64,000 nt of DNA from Novosphingobium sp. Fuku2-ISO-50 (GCF_001519055.1 NZ_KQ954293.1:116690-180689), one strand, 5' to 3'; positions 28,932 through 37,930 are shown, counted from the first letter of the stretch. Notes: a model not told the origin generated them from the sequence alone. Program-made: numbers and translations.

Positions 28932-30437
28932 TCAGCTCGCCAGCTTGAGCTCGCGCATCGCGCGATAGGTCTCGGCCCAGGCATAGTTGTGCGCGTCATC
29001 GCCGCATTCGCCGGGTGCAATGTTCATGTATTGCAGAGCGCCCGACAGATCCATCGGCTGGATCATTCCGGCGAGGAAGCGGTCGACCACATTGAGATGG
29101 CCAGCATAACGCGCCGGATCCTGCTGAAACACCCAGCGATCGACATCCGAACCGAAGTGATAGAGCCGACCGTTGTATTCAAGCGGATAGTCCTGAACGT
29201 TCCACCCGTTGCCCGGCGTGCCGATGATCGGCAGCTGGCACATGTTGCACACCATGGGCAGCGTTTCGGGAAAAGTCAGGGCCATGTTGCCGTCGACGAC
29301 ATTGTCGATGATCACGTCCCAGCACTTGCCCCAGGTGTCGTTCCAGCCGGGGTATTTCTGTTCCAGCCAATTGCGCTCTTCGGGGGTGACGCCTGCCGCA
29401 GGGTTCCACCACACCGTCGGCCGCCAGTAATAAACGCCCATATGCATGCCGTGGTGCGTGTCGTTGAGATCGGCGATGAACTTGTCCCAGTACCACGGCA
29501 GATCGAGCCCAAGGTCGGTCAGCGCGCGTTCGAACTGCGCGACGATCCATTCCTCCATGAATTCCTTGAACGACTGCTTGCGGTGTTCGAGCGGGGTATA
29601 ATAGTCCATGATCGGGCCGGTCAGCACCGAGAACAGCTTCCACGCCGTCCATACCGCGATGTCGACCCGCTTTTGCGCCTCGTCCTTCAGGCCGTTTTCG
29701 ATCAGCACCTTGAGCGCCGGGCCGCCGATCTGCGCATGACGGGATTCATCGGTCTGGATGCTCGAGATCAGGTTGGCAAACGTATGGTCGCCCGCCTCGG
29801 CCGCGTCGGCGGCAAGGCCCAGGAACTGCATGTTGGTAAAGCCGGTCTCGAAACTGAACGTCAGCATGATCGACACCGAGATCGCGTCGCGCGTCATCAT
29901 GATGTCGTCGAAGAAATGCCGCGCGGCGATCATCGCCCATTCGTTGGTGTCATAGGCCTTGTAGGCCCAGTCCATCTGGCGATCCTTCGACACGTGTTCG
30001 TGCGGAAAGAACAACTGGATCTGGCCATGGCGGATTTCGTCCATGCAGCCCAGCGTCGCCATGTTGCGCATGCCCGGCGCCTTGGAAAAGCGCATCATGC
30101 GCGCTTCGGCACTGGCGGCGGCATATTCGCCGCGCGCGATCGCGCCATAGTGCGCCTTCATCACCGATTTCCAGCCCGGATCGGCGTTTTCGAAAATCTG
30201 GCTGCGTTCCAGCGCGGCCTTGACCGAATAGGCGCCGGCGTCCTTTTCGCGCTGCACTTTCACATATTCGGGATAAGTCTGCTTGTAGGGTTCGTCATAG
30301 CCTTCCCACGCCGTCGCAGGCAGGCCAAAGCCGCCGCTCAGTTCGGGGGGAAACAGTTCGTCTTCGGTCACATAGGCGGGCGTCCAGTTCGTCGTCCGCG
30401 CCAGGTTATACCAATCCATCCGGTTGAGCAGCGCCAT
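28932..30437 (-). CDS. tmoA: Toluene monooxygenase hydroxylase alpha subunit (diiron oxygenase)
   Basis: This 501-residue catalytic subunit has all six diiron ligands at the numbering known for toluene-4-monooxygenase: Glu104, Glu134, His137, Glu197, Glu231 and His234 (DEIRH and DESRH motifs). Active-site residues Ile100, Gly103, Ala107, Thr201 and Phe205 are also present. The family hydroxylates toluene or benzene to cresol or phenol with oxygen. A strong AGGAGG lies 5 bases before the ATG. It is the first gene of tmoABCDEF-fadL. A para preference is suggested by the residues but not proven. Confidence 0.96.
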   Translation of the reverse strand: MALLNRMDWYNLARTTNWTPAYVTEDELFPPELSGGFGLPATAWEGYDEPYKQTYPEYVKVQREKDAGAYSVKAALERSQIFENADPGWKSVMKAHYGAIARGEYAAASAEARMMRFSKAPGMRNMATLGCMDEIRHGQIQLFFPHEHVSKDRQMDWAYKAYDTNEWAMIAARHFFDDIMMTRDAISVSIMLTFSFETGFTNMQFLGLAADAAEAGDHTFANLISSIQTDESRHAQIGGPALKVLIENGLKDEAQKRVDIAVWTAWKLFSVLTGPIMDYYTPLEHRKQSFKEFMEEWIVAQFERALTDLGLDLPWYWDKFIADLNDTHHGMHMGVYYWRPTVWWNPAAGVTPEERNWLEQKYPGWNDTWGKCWDVIIDNVVDGNMALTFPETLPMVCNMCQLPIIGTPGNGWNVQDYPLEYNGRLYHFGSDVDRWVFQQDPARYAGHLNVVDRFLAGMIQPMDLSGALQYMNIAPGECGDDAHNYAWAETYRAMRELKLAS

Positions 30438-30620
30438 CCGATCCTCCTTCCATGTCCCAGGTCAGCGAGTGCGTCAGGGAGCGGGAAAAGGAGCGCAGAG
30501 CGGCGCGCGCCGGCTATGCGCCGGACGCCGGTTTTGCGAACCATCCTCTCCCGATGCCATTGTTCCGGCACTCGATCGAGGTCGATAGTGCCCCCCGTCC
30601 GGGACTGTCGCAATTAAAAA

Positions 30621-30655
30621 CGAGATATTTTAAAAATATCGAGATTTATTATCAT
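30621..30655 (-). promoter_or_regulatory. Predicted tmo promoter with CGAGAT half-sites
   Basis: On the minus strand, ATGATA (30655-30650) and TAAAAT (30632-30627) are separated by 17 bp. TATCGAGA (30637-30644) lies in the spacer and CGAGATAT (30621-30628) overlaps the -10 box. Both resemble halves of the perfect TCTCGAGA palindrome beside the GntR gene, in direct-repeat orientation about 19 bp apart. Confidence 0.45.
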
Positions 30656-30715
30656 ATTATTGATTCATATGCATTTTATTTATCGAAAGATAGCACCCCT
30701 GGATCGCTACCTGCG

Positions 30716-30725
30716 AAAATGATCA
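30716..30725. promoter_or_regulatory. AAAATGATCA element upstream of tmo promoter
   Basis: This 10-mer is also present at 40580-40589 upstream of the phenol hydroxylase operon, where it forms half of a 12/16 match to the DmpR/XylR-type site TTGATCAATTGATCAA. It lies about 60 bp upstream of the predicted -35 box, a plausible activator position. The evidence is only the shared sequence. Confidence 0.3.
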
Positions 30726-30810
30726 CAATTTCGCGCACCGTTTTATCATTTTCACACCCCCCTCGCCTGGCGCCGAATCCTGCGGTTGCGGCGCTGTCCC
30801 AAACGACAAA

Positions 30811-30833
30811 GGGCCGCGCATTGTGCGCGGCCC
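30811..30833 (-). terminator. Intrinsic terminator after dmpD
   Basis: A perfect 10-bp stem, GGGCCGCGCA and TGCGCGGCCC, encloses a 3-base loop. On the minus strand it is followed by TTTGTCGTTT. It lies 29 bases after the dmpD stop and insulates the tmo promoter from the dmp operon. Confidence 0.75.
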
Positions 30834-30862
30834 CCGGTTGTTTCAGGTGGTGAAAACAGACG

Positions 30863-31720
30863 TCAGTCCGAGGCCAGAAAAGCCTCCACCAGCGCGCAGA
30901 ATTCCCCCGCCCGCTCGACCTGGGTCCAATGTCCGCAGCGGGCAAACAGGTGCAGATCGGACTGCGCCAACAGGCGATGCAGCCGCATGCTCGCCTCGAC
31001 CGGGATCACCCGGTCATCGCGCCCATGGATCACCAAGGCGCGGTTCGGCAGCGCGGCAATCGCCGCCTCGTCGCTGGCCAATGCATCGACCCAGCGCTGG
31101 CGCGGTGCCGGAAACATCGCCGAAAAACTCTCCTGAAAACCGGGCTGGATACTGGCGCGATAGCGTAATTCGGCCAGTTCGTCGGTCACCAGCGCGCGAT
31201 CGTGGGCAAAGATGTCGAGCAGCCCCTTCATCGCCTCGATCGAGGGGCGATAGCCCCAAACCGCATCAAGCCCCGGCGTGATCGGAAACGACACGCCGAC
31301 ACTGCCCATCAGCACCAGCCGCCGTACCCGCTCGGGATGGGCAATCGCAAAGGCCAGCGCGATCGCTCCGCCGAAACTGTTGCCGACAAGATCGACCCGT
31401 TCGATCCCCAACCGGTCAAGCACATCCGCAATCTGGCGCAGCCACAGGGCCCGGTCATAGCGGGCACCGGGCACGCGCTCGGTGAATCCGAACCCGGCCA
31501 TGTCGGGCGCGATGACCCGCCGCCCGGCCGACAGCACCGGCAGGACACCGCGCCAGTTGGCCCAGGCCGATACCCCCGGCCCCGATCCATGGATCAGCAG
31601 CAACGGGCAGCCTTCGCCACCACCCAGATCATGGAGATTGGTCGCGTAGGCCCCGGTGACGACGCTGCGCCCGATTTCGGGCCCGGTTTCGGGGCTTTGG
31701 GGAGGATCGGCACTGGTCAT
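30863..31720 (-). CDS. dmpD: 2-hydroxymuconic semialdehyde hydrolase (alpha/beta hydrolase)
   Basis: This 285-residue hydrolase belongs to the meta-cleavage-product group: oxyanion loop LLIHGSGPGVSAWANW, nucleophile Ser in GNSFGGA, acid Asp in HGRDDRV and His in CGHWTQ. It would cleave ring-fission products from catechol or methylcatechol, which is important when the product is a ketone that DmpC cannot oxidise. The start at 31720 has GAGGAG 9 bases upstream. It lies behind the TonB receptor gene and its terminator. Confidence 0.88.
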   Translation of the reverse strand: MTSADPPQSPETGPEIGRSVVTGAYATNLHDLGGGEGCPLLLIHGSGPGVSAWANWRGVLPVLSAGRRVIAPDMAGFGFTERVPGARYDRALWLRQIADVLDRLGIERVDLVGNSFGGAIALAFAIAHPERVRRLVLMGSVGVSFPITPGLDAVWGYRPSIEAMKGLLDIFAHDRALVTDELAELRYRASIQPGFQESFSAMFPAPRQRWVDALASDEAAIAALPNRALVIHGRDDRVIPVEASMRLHRLLAQSDLHLFARCGHWTQVERAGEFCALVEAFLASD

Positions 31721-31745
31721 CGATGAACGCTCCTCTGGCGGCACC

Positions 31746-31777
31746 AAAAAGCCCCCGGCCGCCGCTGCGACCGGGGG
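31746..31777 (-). terminator. Intrinsic terminator after the TonB receptor gene
   Basis: An 11-bp stem (31752-31762 with 31767-31777, one G-U pair) has a 4-base loop and is followed on the minus strand by five T (31746-31750). It is placed between the receptor stop and the dmpD start, so dmpD may need read-through or its own start site. Confidence 0.82.
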
Positions 31778-31787
31778 ACAGGCCGGG

Positions 31788-34439
31788 TCAGAACTTGAAC
31801 CCGAACCGCGCGTACCATTCGGATGGCCGACTATACGTCCCGGCAATCACGCCCGAGGCCGGAATGGCCGAGCCGGAGGTGACATAGCGATCGTTGGTGA
31901 TGTTGGTCCCGCCGACGGTCACGGTATAGCGTTCGCCCGGCGCTGTGTAGATCAGGCTGGCATTGACGACATTGGTGGCCGCACGGTCGAGGGCAAATGT
32001 GCCTTCGACATTGTTCCGCATCGACGAGGTATACGTATAGTCGGCAAGGGCTGAAATCTTGCCGCCATTGCCCAACGGAAAATCGAAACGCGGCCCGAGA
32101 TTGGTCTTCCAGTGCGGTGTCTTGGGCAGCGTACCGCCGACTGTCGCACCGGCTTCATAGCTGGTCGGTGCGCTGGTCACCTGCACCGCCGGATCGAGGA
32201 ACGTATAGTGCGCGTCGGTATAGCCGAGCGACGCATTGAGCGTCAGAATGCGCGTCGGTCGTGCGTTGACTTCGACTTCGACACCCTTGATCCGCGCATT
32301 GCCCACGTTGGCGATCGTCGGCGACGTACCGACCTGATAATTGAGCTGGATACCGCGATAATTGGTATCGAACGCGGCCACGTTGAATTGCAGCTTGCGC
32401 CCAAGGAAAGTCGATTTCAGGCCGATTTCGAACGTGTCGGCCTTTTCCGGATTGAACCCGGAAACCGACGTTTGCGGCGTCGTATAGCGTGTGGTCCAGC
32501 CCCCGGTCTTGTACCCGGCCGAAAACGAGCCGTAGAGCATGACCTGTTCGGCGGGGTGCAACTGCACGCCGAGCTTGGGCGAGAAGTTGTTGAAGACCTT
32601 GGTGTTGATCCCCGTCGGATAGATGCGCAACGGATTGCTGTTGTTGGCGGTGGGATAGCCCAGTGCCTGCTGGCAGGTCTGGCCGCCGATCAGGACCGCG
32701 CCCGGATAGATATTGCCGCTTGTATCGGCGCAGACATTGCTCAGCGCGGTATTGCCGAGCGGCGTACCGGCAAAGGCAACCGAGCCGACGAGTTTGTAGA
32801 ACAGCCCGTTGACTTCCTGCTGCCCACCCTCGAAATCCTTGTTTTCATGGGTATAGCGCCCACCGAGGGTAAATCCGATGAAATCGGACAGGCGATAGTC
32901 GACTTGGGCAAAAGTGGCGTAGTTGGTGGTCTTGAACCAGTTGGGTCCGTCAATCTGGTCCATCCCCCCGGCAAAGCTGACCTGATCGAGCAGATAGCCG
33001 CGCTCGGTGAAGAAATAGAGCCCGGCGACGTAGTTCAGCTTCTTGTCGAGCGCATTGCCGACAAACTGGAATTCCTGGCTGAACTGCGCCTGATGCTGAT
33101 AAAAGCTGAGCTGGAAGATATCGAGCGGCGATCCGTCACCGTCGAGACCGCTGCGCCAGTGGCTGGAGCGATAGCCCGTGATCGATTTCAGCATCAGGTT
33201 CGACGCGATGTCGTATTCGCCGTTGAGCGTGATCCCGAGATTCCACAAGTTGGAGAAATTGTTGCCATTGGCATAGGTCGTATCGGGATTGCCGGTAATG
33301 AACTGGTTGGTGAACAGCAACTGGTACTTGCTCGGATCCGCACCGGTGTTCGCACCCGGCGTGTTGACGACAATGTTGACCGGGGTGGTCTGGCCGCGCC
33401 GGACAGACGGATACTGCGTACCAAACGTGCTGCACAGATTCATCAGGCCGAGCGATTGCAGCGCACCAGTCGGCGCGGAAAGGCACGTGTTGTAGAGAAA
33501 GGCAAAGTTCGGGCTGCCGGTCACCGCCGGATCATTGAGCACCTGAAGCAGCGAATAGGCCGCCGTTTCGGTGTTATACTGATAATCGGCGCTCAGCGTC
33601 AGGCGCAAGTTTCCGCCGTCGTACCTGATCTTGCCGCGCAGCGAGGAATTGCTGCCGCCGCCTTCGCGCGATGGAGAGTCATAGCCGGTCTGCGGATAGG
33701 CGGTATAGGACGGCGAATTGTTGACCAGCGCGCTGGGGAACGGGATACGCTGCGAATACCCGTCGCTGTTGCGCACATCGAACGTGACCAGCGACGTCAC
33801 CTTGTCGGTCAGCGGCATGTCGATGGCGCCGCGCGCTTCGGTCTTGTCGAAACGGCCCTTGGTGATGTCACCGGCCACGCGGAACGTCGAACTGGGATCG
33901 CGCGTGACGATCGAGACGGCGCCGCCAATGGTATTGCGCCCGAACAGCGTGCCCTGCGGCCCCTTGAGCACTTCGATACGGCCGGTGTCGAGCAGATCCT
34001 GATTGGCACCAAGCGAGCGCGCGAGATAGATCCCGTCGACATAGACGCCAACGCCCGGATCGATGTTGAAGGCAAAATCGCTCGCCCCGATGCCGCGGAT
34101 CGACGCGGCGAGCACGGCCGTGGTGCCGGTAAAGGCGACGCCGTTGTCAAAATTGACATTGGGTGCGACCGAGGCAAGCTGGCTGACATTGCCGACCGCG
34201 CGTTCGGACAGGGTCTTGCCCGAAAACACCGAGATCGCGATCGGTACGGTCTGGGCGCTTTCCACGCGCTTTTGCGCGGTGACGATGATTTCCTGCAGGC
34301 CGCCTGTGTCTTTGGCCCCTTCCTGCGCAGCCCCCTCAGGTCTGGCGCTGCCTGCCTCGGCTGCATACGAAGTCTGGCTCACGACAGCCGTGCACAGGAC
34401 GCACGCCATCGCAAGCACCGAAGTGCCTGTAAAACGCAT
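31788..34439 (-). CDS. TonB-dependent outer-membrane receptor within the dmp operon
   Basis: This 883-residue receptor has a signal peptide ending SYAAE (about residue 27), a TonB box region (LQEIIVTAQKR), a plug domain with IEVLKGPQGTLFGRNTIGGAVSI, and a 22-strand-type barrel ending in an aromatic residue (ARFGFKF). Sphingomonads often use such receptors for aromatic substrates or iron. Its place between meta-cleavage genes suggests uptake of a pathway substrate. I chose the ATG at 34439 because GGGAG lies 8 bases upstream; a GTG at 34448 has no usable spacing. Confidence 0.9.
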   Translation of the reverse strand: MRFTGTSVLAMACVLCTAVVSQTSYAAEAGSARPEGAAQEGAKDTGGLQEIIVTAQKRVESAQTVPIAISVFSGKTLSERAVGNVSQLASVAPNVNFDNGVAFTGTTAVLAASIRGIGASDFAFNIDPGVGVYVDGIYLARSLGANQDLLDTGRIEVLKGPQGTLFGRNTIGGAVSIVTRDPSSTFRVAGDITKGRFDKTEARGAIDMPLTDKVTSLVTFDVRNSDGYSQRIPFPSALVNNSPSYTAYPQTGYDSPSREGGGSNSSLRGKIRYDGGNLRLTLSADYQYNTETAAYSLLQVLNDPAVTGSPNFAFLYNTCLSAPTGALQSLGLMNLCSTFGTQYPSVRRGQTTPVNIVVNTPGANTGADPSKYQLLFTNQFITGNPDTTYANGNNFSNLWNLGITLNGEYDIASNLMLKSITGYRSSHWRSGLDGDGSPLDIFQLSFYQHQAQFSQEFQFVGNALDKKLNYVAGLYFFTERGYLLDQVSFAGGMDQIDGPNWFKTTNYATFAQVDYRLSDFIGFTLGGRYTHENKDFEGGQQEVNGLFYKLVGSVAFAGTPLGNTALSNVCADTSGNIYPGAVLIGGQTCQQALGYPTANNSNPLRIYPTGINTKVFNNFSPKLGVQLHPAEQVMLYGSFSAGYKTGGWTTRYTTPQTSVSGFNPEKADTFEIGLKSTFLGRKLQFNVAAFDTNYRGIQLNYQVGTSPTIANVGNARIKGVEVEVNARPTRILTLNASLGYTDAHYTFLDPAVQVTSAPTSYEAGATVGGTLPKTPHWKTNLGPRFDFPLGNGGKISALADYTYTSSMRNNVEGTFALDRAATNVVNASLIYTAPGERYTVTVGGTNITNDRYVTSGSAIPASGVIAGTYSRPSEWYARFGFKF

Positions 34440-34468
34440 CTTTATCACTCCCCCTTATAGATTTTTTA

Positions 34469-34482
34469 CAGATTACAATCTG
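34469..34482. promoter_or_regulatory. Palindrome between dmpI and the TonB receptor gene
   Basis: CAGATT-AC-AATCTG is a 14-bp dyad immediately after the dmpI stop and 30 bp before the receptor start, followed on the minus strand by a T/A-rich run. It could be an operator or part of a weak terminator. The short loop argues against a stable hairpin. Confidence 0.3.
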
Positions 34483-34483
34483 A

Positions 34484-34693
34484 TCACGGGTCTCCCGCCT
34501 CGCGACGCCGCTTGGCGGCATAACTTTCCCCGGCAATGCCAAAATGGGTGCCGGGCATTTCGGTAATGATCACACGCACGCTCTCGCGCGGCGCCTTGAG
34601 CGACGTGACCGCCGCTTCGGTCACCGCGGCGATGAACTTTTCCTTGGTTTCGGCATCGCGCCCTTCAAGCAGCCAGGCCTGAATGATCGGCAT
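34484..34693 (-). CDS. dmpI: 4-oxalocrotonate tautomerase
   Basis: This 69-residue protein begins Met-Pro, so Pro1 becomes the catalytic base after Met removal. The family pattern follows: PIIQAWLLEGRDAETK, then ESVRVIITEMPGTHFGIAGES. It isomerises the enol form of 4-oxalocrotonate to its keto form as a hexamer. It is 15 bases after dmpH. It is slightly longer than the classic 62-residue enzyme because of a charged tail (AAKRRREAGDP). Confidence 0.92.
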   Translation of the reverse strand: MPIIQAWLLEGRDAETKEKFIAAVTEAAVTSLKAPRESVRVIITEMPGTHFGIAGESYAAKRRREAGDP

Positions 34694-34708
34694 CGCTGTT
34701 CTCCCCGA

Positions 34709-35500
34709 TCAGCTGAAGTGAACCGACAGGGCACCCATGCCCTGAATGGCAAGATCGACCCGGTCGCCCGCCTTGACCGCGCACGCCGCCGAGGCGCCCC
34801 CGGTCAGGATCAGCGCGCCGGCGGGAATTTCGCGATCCTGCGCCGCCAAAAGGTTGGCCAGCATCGCCACCGGCACCGCCGGATGGCCCAGCACCGCAGA
34901 GCCGGCGACAGTCGATACAATCGCGTCGTTGATCCGCATGACGATGCCGCAATGGGCCAGGTCCATGCCCGGACGAAACCGCACGGGTTCGCCCAGCACC
35001 CAGCCTGCCGCCGAGGTGTTGTCGGCAATCACGCTCTTGAGGTCGAAATTGAAATTCTCGTAACGGCTGTCGATGATCTCGAGCGCGACCATGACTTCGT
35101 CGATCGCCGCCAGCACATCGCCGACATGGCAGCCCGGCCCCTTGAGCGGACGCTTGAGCCGCACCGCGATCTCGGCTTCGACGCGCGGGTGAATATAGGC
35201 CGTGGCGGGCGTTGTGTCGCCATTGCTCACCTGCCCGTCGGGCTTGAGAAAGCCGAACACCGGCTCGCTGACCCCCATCTGCACCATCTTTGCACGCGAT
35301 GTCAGCCCCGCCTTGAACAGCAGGTGGCAATCGGCCCCGCGCGCCTCGATCCGCGCCCTGAGCGCGTCCTGAATGCGATAGGCATCGTCCCAGCCCATAT
35401 CGGGGAATTCATTGGTGATCTTGGCAATGGCGCGGCGTTCGAGCGCCGCCCGGTCAAGCCGTTCGGCCAGCATCGCCACATCGGATGTGGAAAGGGTCAT
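34709..35500 (-). CDS. dmpH: 4-oxalocrotonate decarboxylase
   Basis: This 263-residue protein of the hydratase/decarboxylase (FAH-like) family has DmpH features: VxxKITNEFPDM then AYRIQDALRARIEARG, AGLTSRAKMVQMGVSEPVFGFL, and IDSRYENFNFDLKSVIADNTSAA. It decarboxylates 4-oxalocrotonate to 2-hydroxypenta-2,4-dienoate, channelled to DmpE. It overlaps dmpE by 4 bases. Distinction from DmpE rests on the AKMxQMGV and YENFxFDL motifs. Confidence 0.9.
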   Translation of the reverse strand: MTLSTSDVAMLAERLDRAALERRAIAKITNEFPDMGWDDAYRIQDALRARIEARGADCHLLFKAGLTSRAKMVQMGVSEPVFGFLKPDGQVSNGDTTPATAYIHPRVEAEIAVRLKRPLKGPGCHVGDVLAAIDEVMVALEIIDSRYENFNFDLKSVIADNTSAAGWVLGEPVRFRPGMDLAHCGIVMRINDAIVSTVAGSAVLGHPAVPVAMLANLLAAQDREIPAGALILTGGASAACAVKAGDRVDLAIQGMGALSVHFS

Positions 35501-36315
35501 GCGCGCGCTCCCGAACAGACAAGATTGACACTTCCGATGCCGCCGATGGTCATCGACAGGACATCGCCCGGAGCCAGCGGCACCAGCGCCGACAGCGCGC
35601 CCGACAGGATGATTTCGCCCGCCTTGAGCGGAATGCCGAGCGCGCCAAGCGTATTGGCAAGCCAGGCCACTGCCGCCGCCGGATGCCCGAGCGCCGCCGC
35701 GCCCGCACCGGTGCCCACGATTTCGCCGTTGCGCATGATGGTCATGCCGACAAGGCCGAGATCGAGCGAGCGCGGGTCGGCAATCGCGGCCCCGACCACC
35801 AGCATCCCGCACGAGGCGTTGTCCGCCACGGTATCCTGGATGCGGATTTTCCAGTCGCGAATGCGTGAATCGACGATCTCGAAGCACGGCAGGACATATT
35901 CGGTGGCGGCGATCACCTGATCCGGCGTCACCCCCGGCCCGGTCAGATCGTCCTTCAGCAAAAAGGCGATTTCACCTTCGGCGCGCGGCGCGATCAGGCG
36001 GTCCATCGGCAAGGGCTCGCCTTCGGGCAGGGCCATCGAGGCGAGCAGATGACCGAAATCGGGTTGACGGACATCGAGCATGTCCATCACCGCCTGCGAG
36101 GTCACGCCGATCTTCTTGCCGATCACGCGTTCGGCACGGGCGGCTCCCGGATGCGACAGCCGCCGTTCGATCATCCGCATCTGGATGCGATAGGCATCCT
36201 CGATCGCCATGTCGGGGTATGCATCCGTCAGCGGCGCGACGGGCGTGCGCGATTCAAGGGCATCGAACAGCGCATCGCCGAGCGCCGCAATCGTATCGGG
36301 GGAAAGCGCAGTCAT
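35497..36315 (-). CDS. dmpE: 2-hydroxypenta-2,4-dienoate hydratase
   Basis: This 272-residue hydratase matches DmpE/XylJ: IGKKIGVTSQAVMDMLDVRQPDFG, LIAPRAEGEIAFLLKDDL and IVDSRIRDWKIRIQDTVADNASCG. It adds water to make 4-hydroxy-2-oxovalerate and forms a complex with DmpH. The chosen start has GAGG 8 bases upstream and lies 2 bases after the dmpC stop. No DmpG or DmpF gene follows to use its product. Confidence 0.91.
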   Translation of the reverse strand: MTALSPDTIAALGDALFDALESRTPVAPLTDAYPDMAIEDAYRIQMRMIERRLSHPGAARAERVIGKKIGVTSQAVMDMLDVRQPDFGHLLASMALPEGEPLPMDRLIAPRAEGEIAFLLKDDLTGPGVTPDQVIAATEYVLPCFEIVDSRIRDWKIRIQDTVADNASCGMLVVGAAIADPRSLDLGLVGMTIMRNGEIVGTGAGAAALGHPAAAVAWLANTLGALGIPLKAGEIILSGALSALVPLAPGDVLSMTIGGIGSVNLVCSGARA

Positions 36316-36317
36316 CG

Positions 36318-37808
36318 TCACAGCCTCACACACACGTTGCGCAGTTCGGTATAGAATTCGAGGCTGTGCACCCCGCCTTCGCGCCCGATGCCCGATTGCT
36401 TCGCACCACCGAACGCGGTGCGCAGATCACGCAGAAACCAGCTGTTTACCCAGCAGATGCCGACCTCGAGCGCGGCCCCCATGCGATGCGCCGTGGACAA
36501 GTTCGACGTCCATACTGACGCGGCCAGACCGTAGCGCGTGGCATTGACCCGCCCGATCACTTCATCGATGCTGTCGAATGGGGCGATGTGGCAGCAGGGG
36601 CCAAAGATTTCCTCGTTGACCACGCGGGCATCGTCGCCCAGCCCGGTCCATACGGTCGGTTCGATCCACCAGCCGCCTTTGAGATGGTCGGGCATGGCGG
36701 GAACACCGCCGCCGGTCACCACCGTTGCGCCTTCGTCGCGGGCAATCCGGTAATAGCCGAGCACCTTTTCCTGATGGGTGCGCGAATTGAGCGGACCGAA
36801 ATCGGCGCCATCCTCGCCCGGACGGCCGGGCTTGAGCGCACGCGCCACCGCCGCCAGTCGCGCGACGACTTCGCCAAACACCGCTCTTTCGACATACACC
36901 CGTTCGGTGCCGAGACAGACCTGACCGGTATTTTGAAAACACGACCGGGCAAGGCCTGCCACAGCCGCGTCGATGTCGGCATCGGCAAAGACCACTGCGC
37001 TGTTCTTGCCGCCCATTTCGAACGAAACCGGACGCACGCCTTTGGCCGCAGCGCGCATGATCGCCTCTCCGGTCGAAGTCTCGCCGGTAAAGGTGATGCC
37101 GTCGACTTCGGGATGTTCGGTCAGCCATTGCCCGGCAGCATCGGCGCCGTGGCCGTGAATGACGTTGAACACGCCGTCCGGCACACCGACTTCGGCCATG
37201 ACTTCGGCGAGCAGATTGGCGCTCGAAGGCGTTTCCTCCGACGGCTTGAGCACCACGGTGTTGCCACAGGCAAGCGCCGGGCCCAGCTTCCACGTCGTCA
37301 GCAGCAGAGGAAGGTTCCACGGCGAAATGACCGCGATCACCCCGCGCGGCACGCGCAGGCCATAGTTGAGCGCAGTGCCGCCGTCCGGCGTATCCATCGG
37401 GAATGTCTCGGTCGGGACATTGGCGAACAGATCGGCAAAGACCTTGAAATTGGCCGCACCGCGCGGAACGTTGACATGGTCGGCAAAGTGCAGCGGCATG
37501 CCCGTGTCGCGCACTTCGGCGGCCACGAAATCGGCAAACCGCGCGGTGATGCGATCGGCAATCGCATGGAGCATGGCAACCCGGTCGGCCGCCTTCATCT
37601 GCCCCCATGGGCCCGACAGCGCCTTTCGCGCGGCCATCACCGCAGCATCGACTTCGGCGCGACCGGCTTCGCAGACGCTGCCGATCACTTCCCCGGTGGT
37701 GGGGTCGATATTGTCGAACCGCTGCGCCGTGGTGACCCATTGGCCCGCGACATAGTTGGGCAAGAGGCTTGCCGTGCGAACGTCGTCGAGTTTCACAATC
37801 TGACCCAT
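36318..37808 (-). CDS. dmpC: 2-hydroxymuconic semialdehyde dehydrogenase
   Basis: This 496-residue aldehyde dehydrogenase has the catalytic Glu region FEMGGKNSAVVF and catalytic Cys in NTGQVCLGTERVY, typical of the hydroxymuconic semialdehyde group. It oxidises the catechol ring-cleavage product to 4-oxalocrotonate using NAD. It is the first gene of the minus-strand dmpC-E-H-I-receptor-dmpD operon. An AAGGA lies 8 bases before the ATG. It is divergent from the GntR gene across 205 bp that contain the TCTCGAGA palindrome. Confidence 0.94.
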   Translation of the reverse strand: MGQIVKLDDVRTASLLPNYVAGQWVTTAQRFDNIDPTTGEVIGSVCEAGRAEVDAAVMAARKALSGPWGQMKAADRVAMLHAIADRITARFADFVAAEVRDTGMPLHFADHVNVPRGAANFKVFADLFANVPTETFPMDTPDGGTALNYGLRVPRGVIAVISPWNLPLLLTTWKLGPALACGNTVVLKPSEETPSSANLLAEVMAEVGVPDGVFNVIHGHGADAAGQWLTEHPEVDGITFTGETSTGEAIMRAAAKGVRPVSFEMGGKNSAVVFADADIDAAVAGLARSCFQNTGQVCLGTERVYVERAVFGEVVARLAAVARALKPGRPGEDGADFGPLNSRTHQEKVLGYYRIARDEGATVVTGGGVPAMPDHLKGGWWIEPTVWTGLGDDARVVNEEIFGPCCHIAPFDSIDEVIGRVNATRYGLAASVWTSNLSTAHRMGAALEVGICWVNSWFLRDLRTAFGGAKQSGIGREGGVHSLEFYTELRNVCVRL

Positions 37809-37930
37809 GTCATGGAATCCTTCGCACATGATCGAGCAATCTCGCGGAACCTGGGCGATCCCGCTCGAATCAGCCGCGGGCGAACGGCGCGACGTGTTTT
37901 CGGATTCTTGATTATCTCCATAAATCCCGT

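Larger units (their letters stand above)
30438..30862 (-). promoter_or_regulatory. 425-bp tmoA upstream region
   Basis: There is no gene here. About 30611-30760 is strikingly AT-rich for this DNA. It contains a promoter candidate with two CGAGAT half-sites (30621-30655), an AAAATGATCA element (30716-30725) and an inverted repeat TATC-GAAA-GATA (30681-30692). The dmpD terminator lies at its far end. The predicted tmoA leader is about 180 bases. Confidence 0.6.

Noticed and set aside
30438..30862. Possible sigma-54 promoter for tmoA
   Set aside because: I looked for GG-N10-GC elements on the minus strand and found no TGGCAC-N5-TTGCA-like match. A sigma-70-type pair fits better and agrees with the missing GAFTGA loops.
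32112..34460. 782-codon plus-strand frame opposite the TonB receptor
   Set aside because: The receptor has a signal peptide, plug and barrel; the opposite frame has only Arg/Ala-rich sequence.
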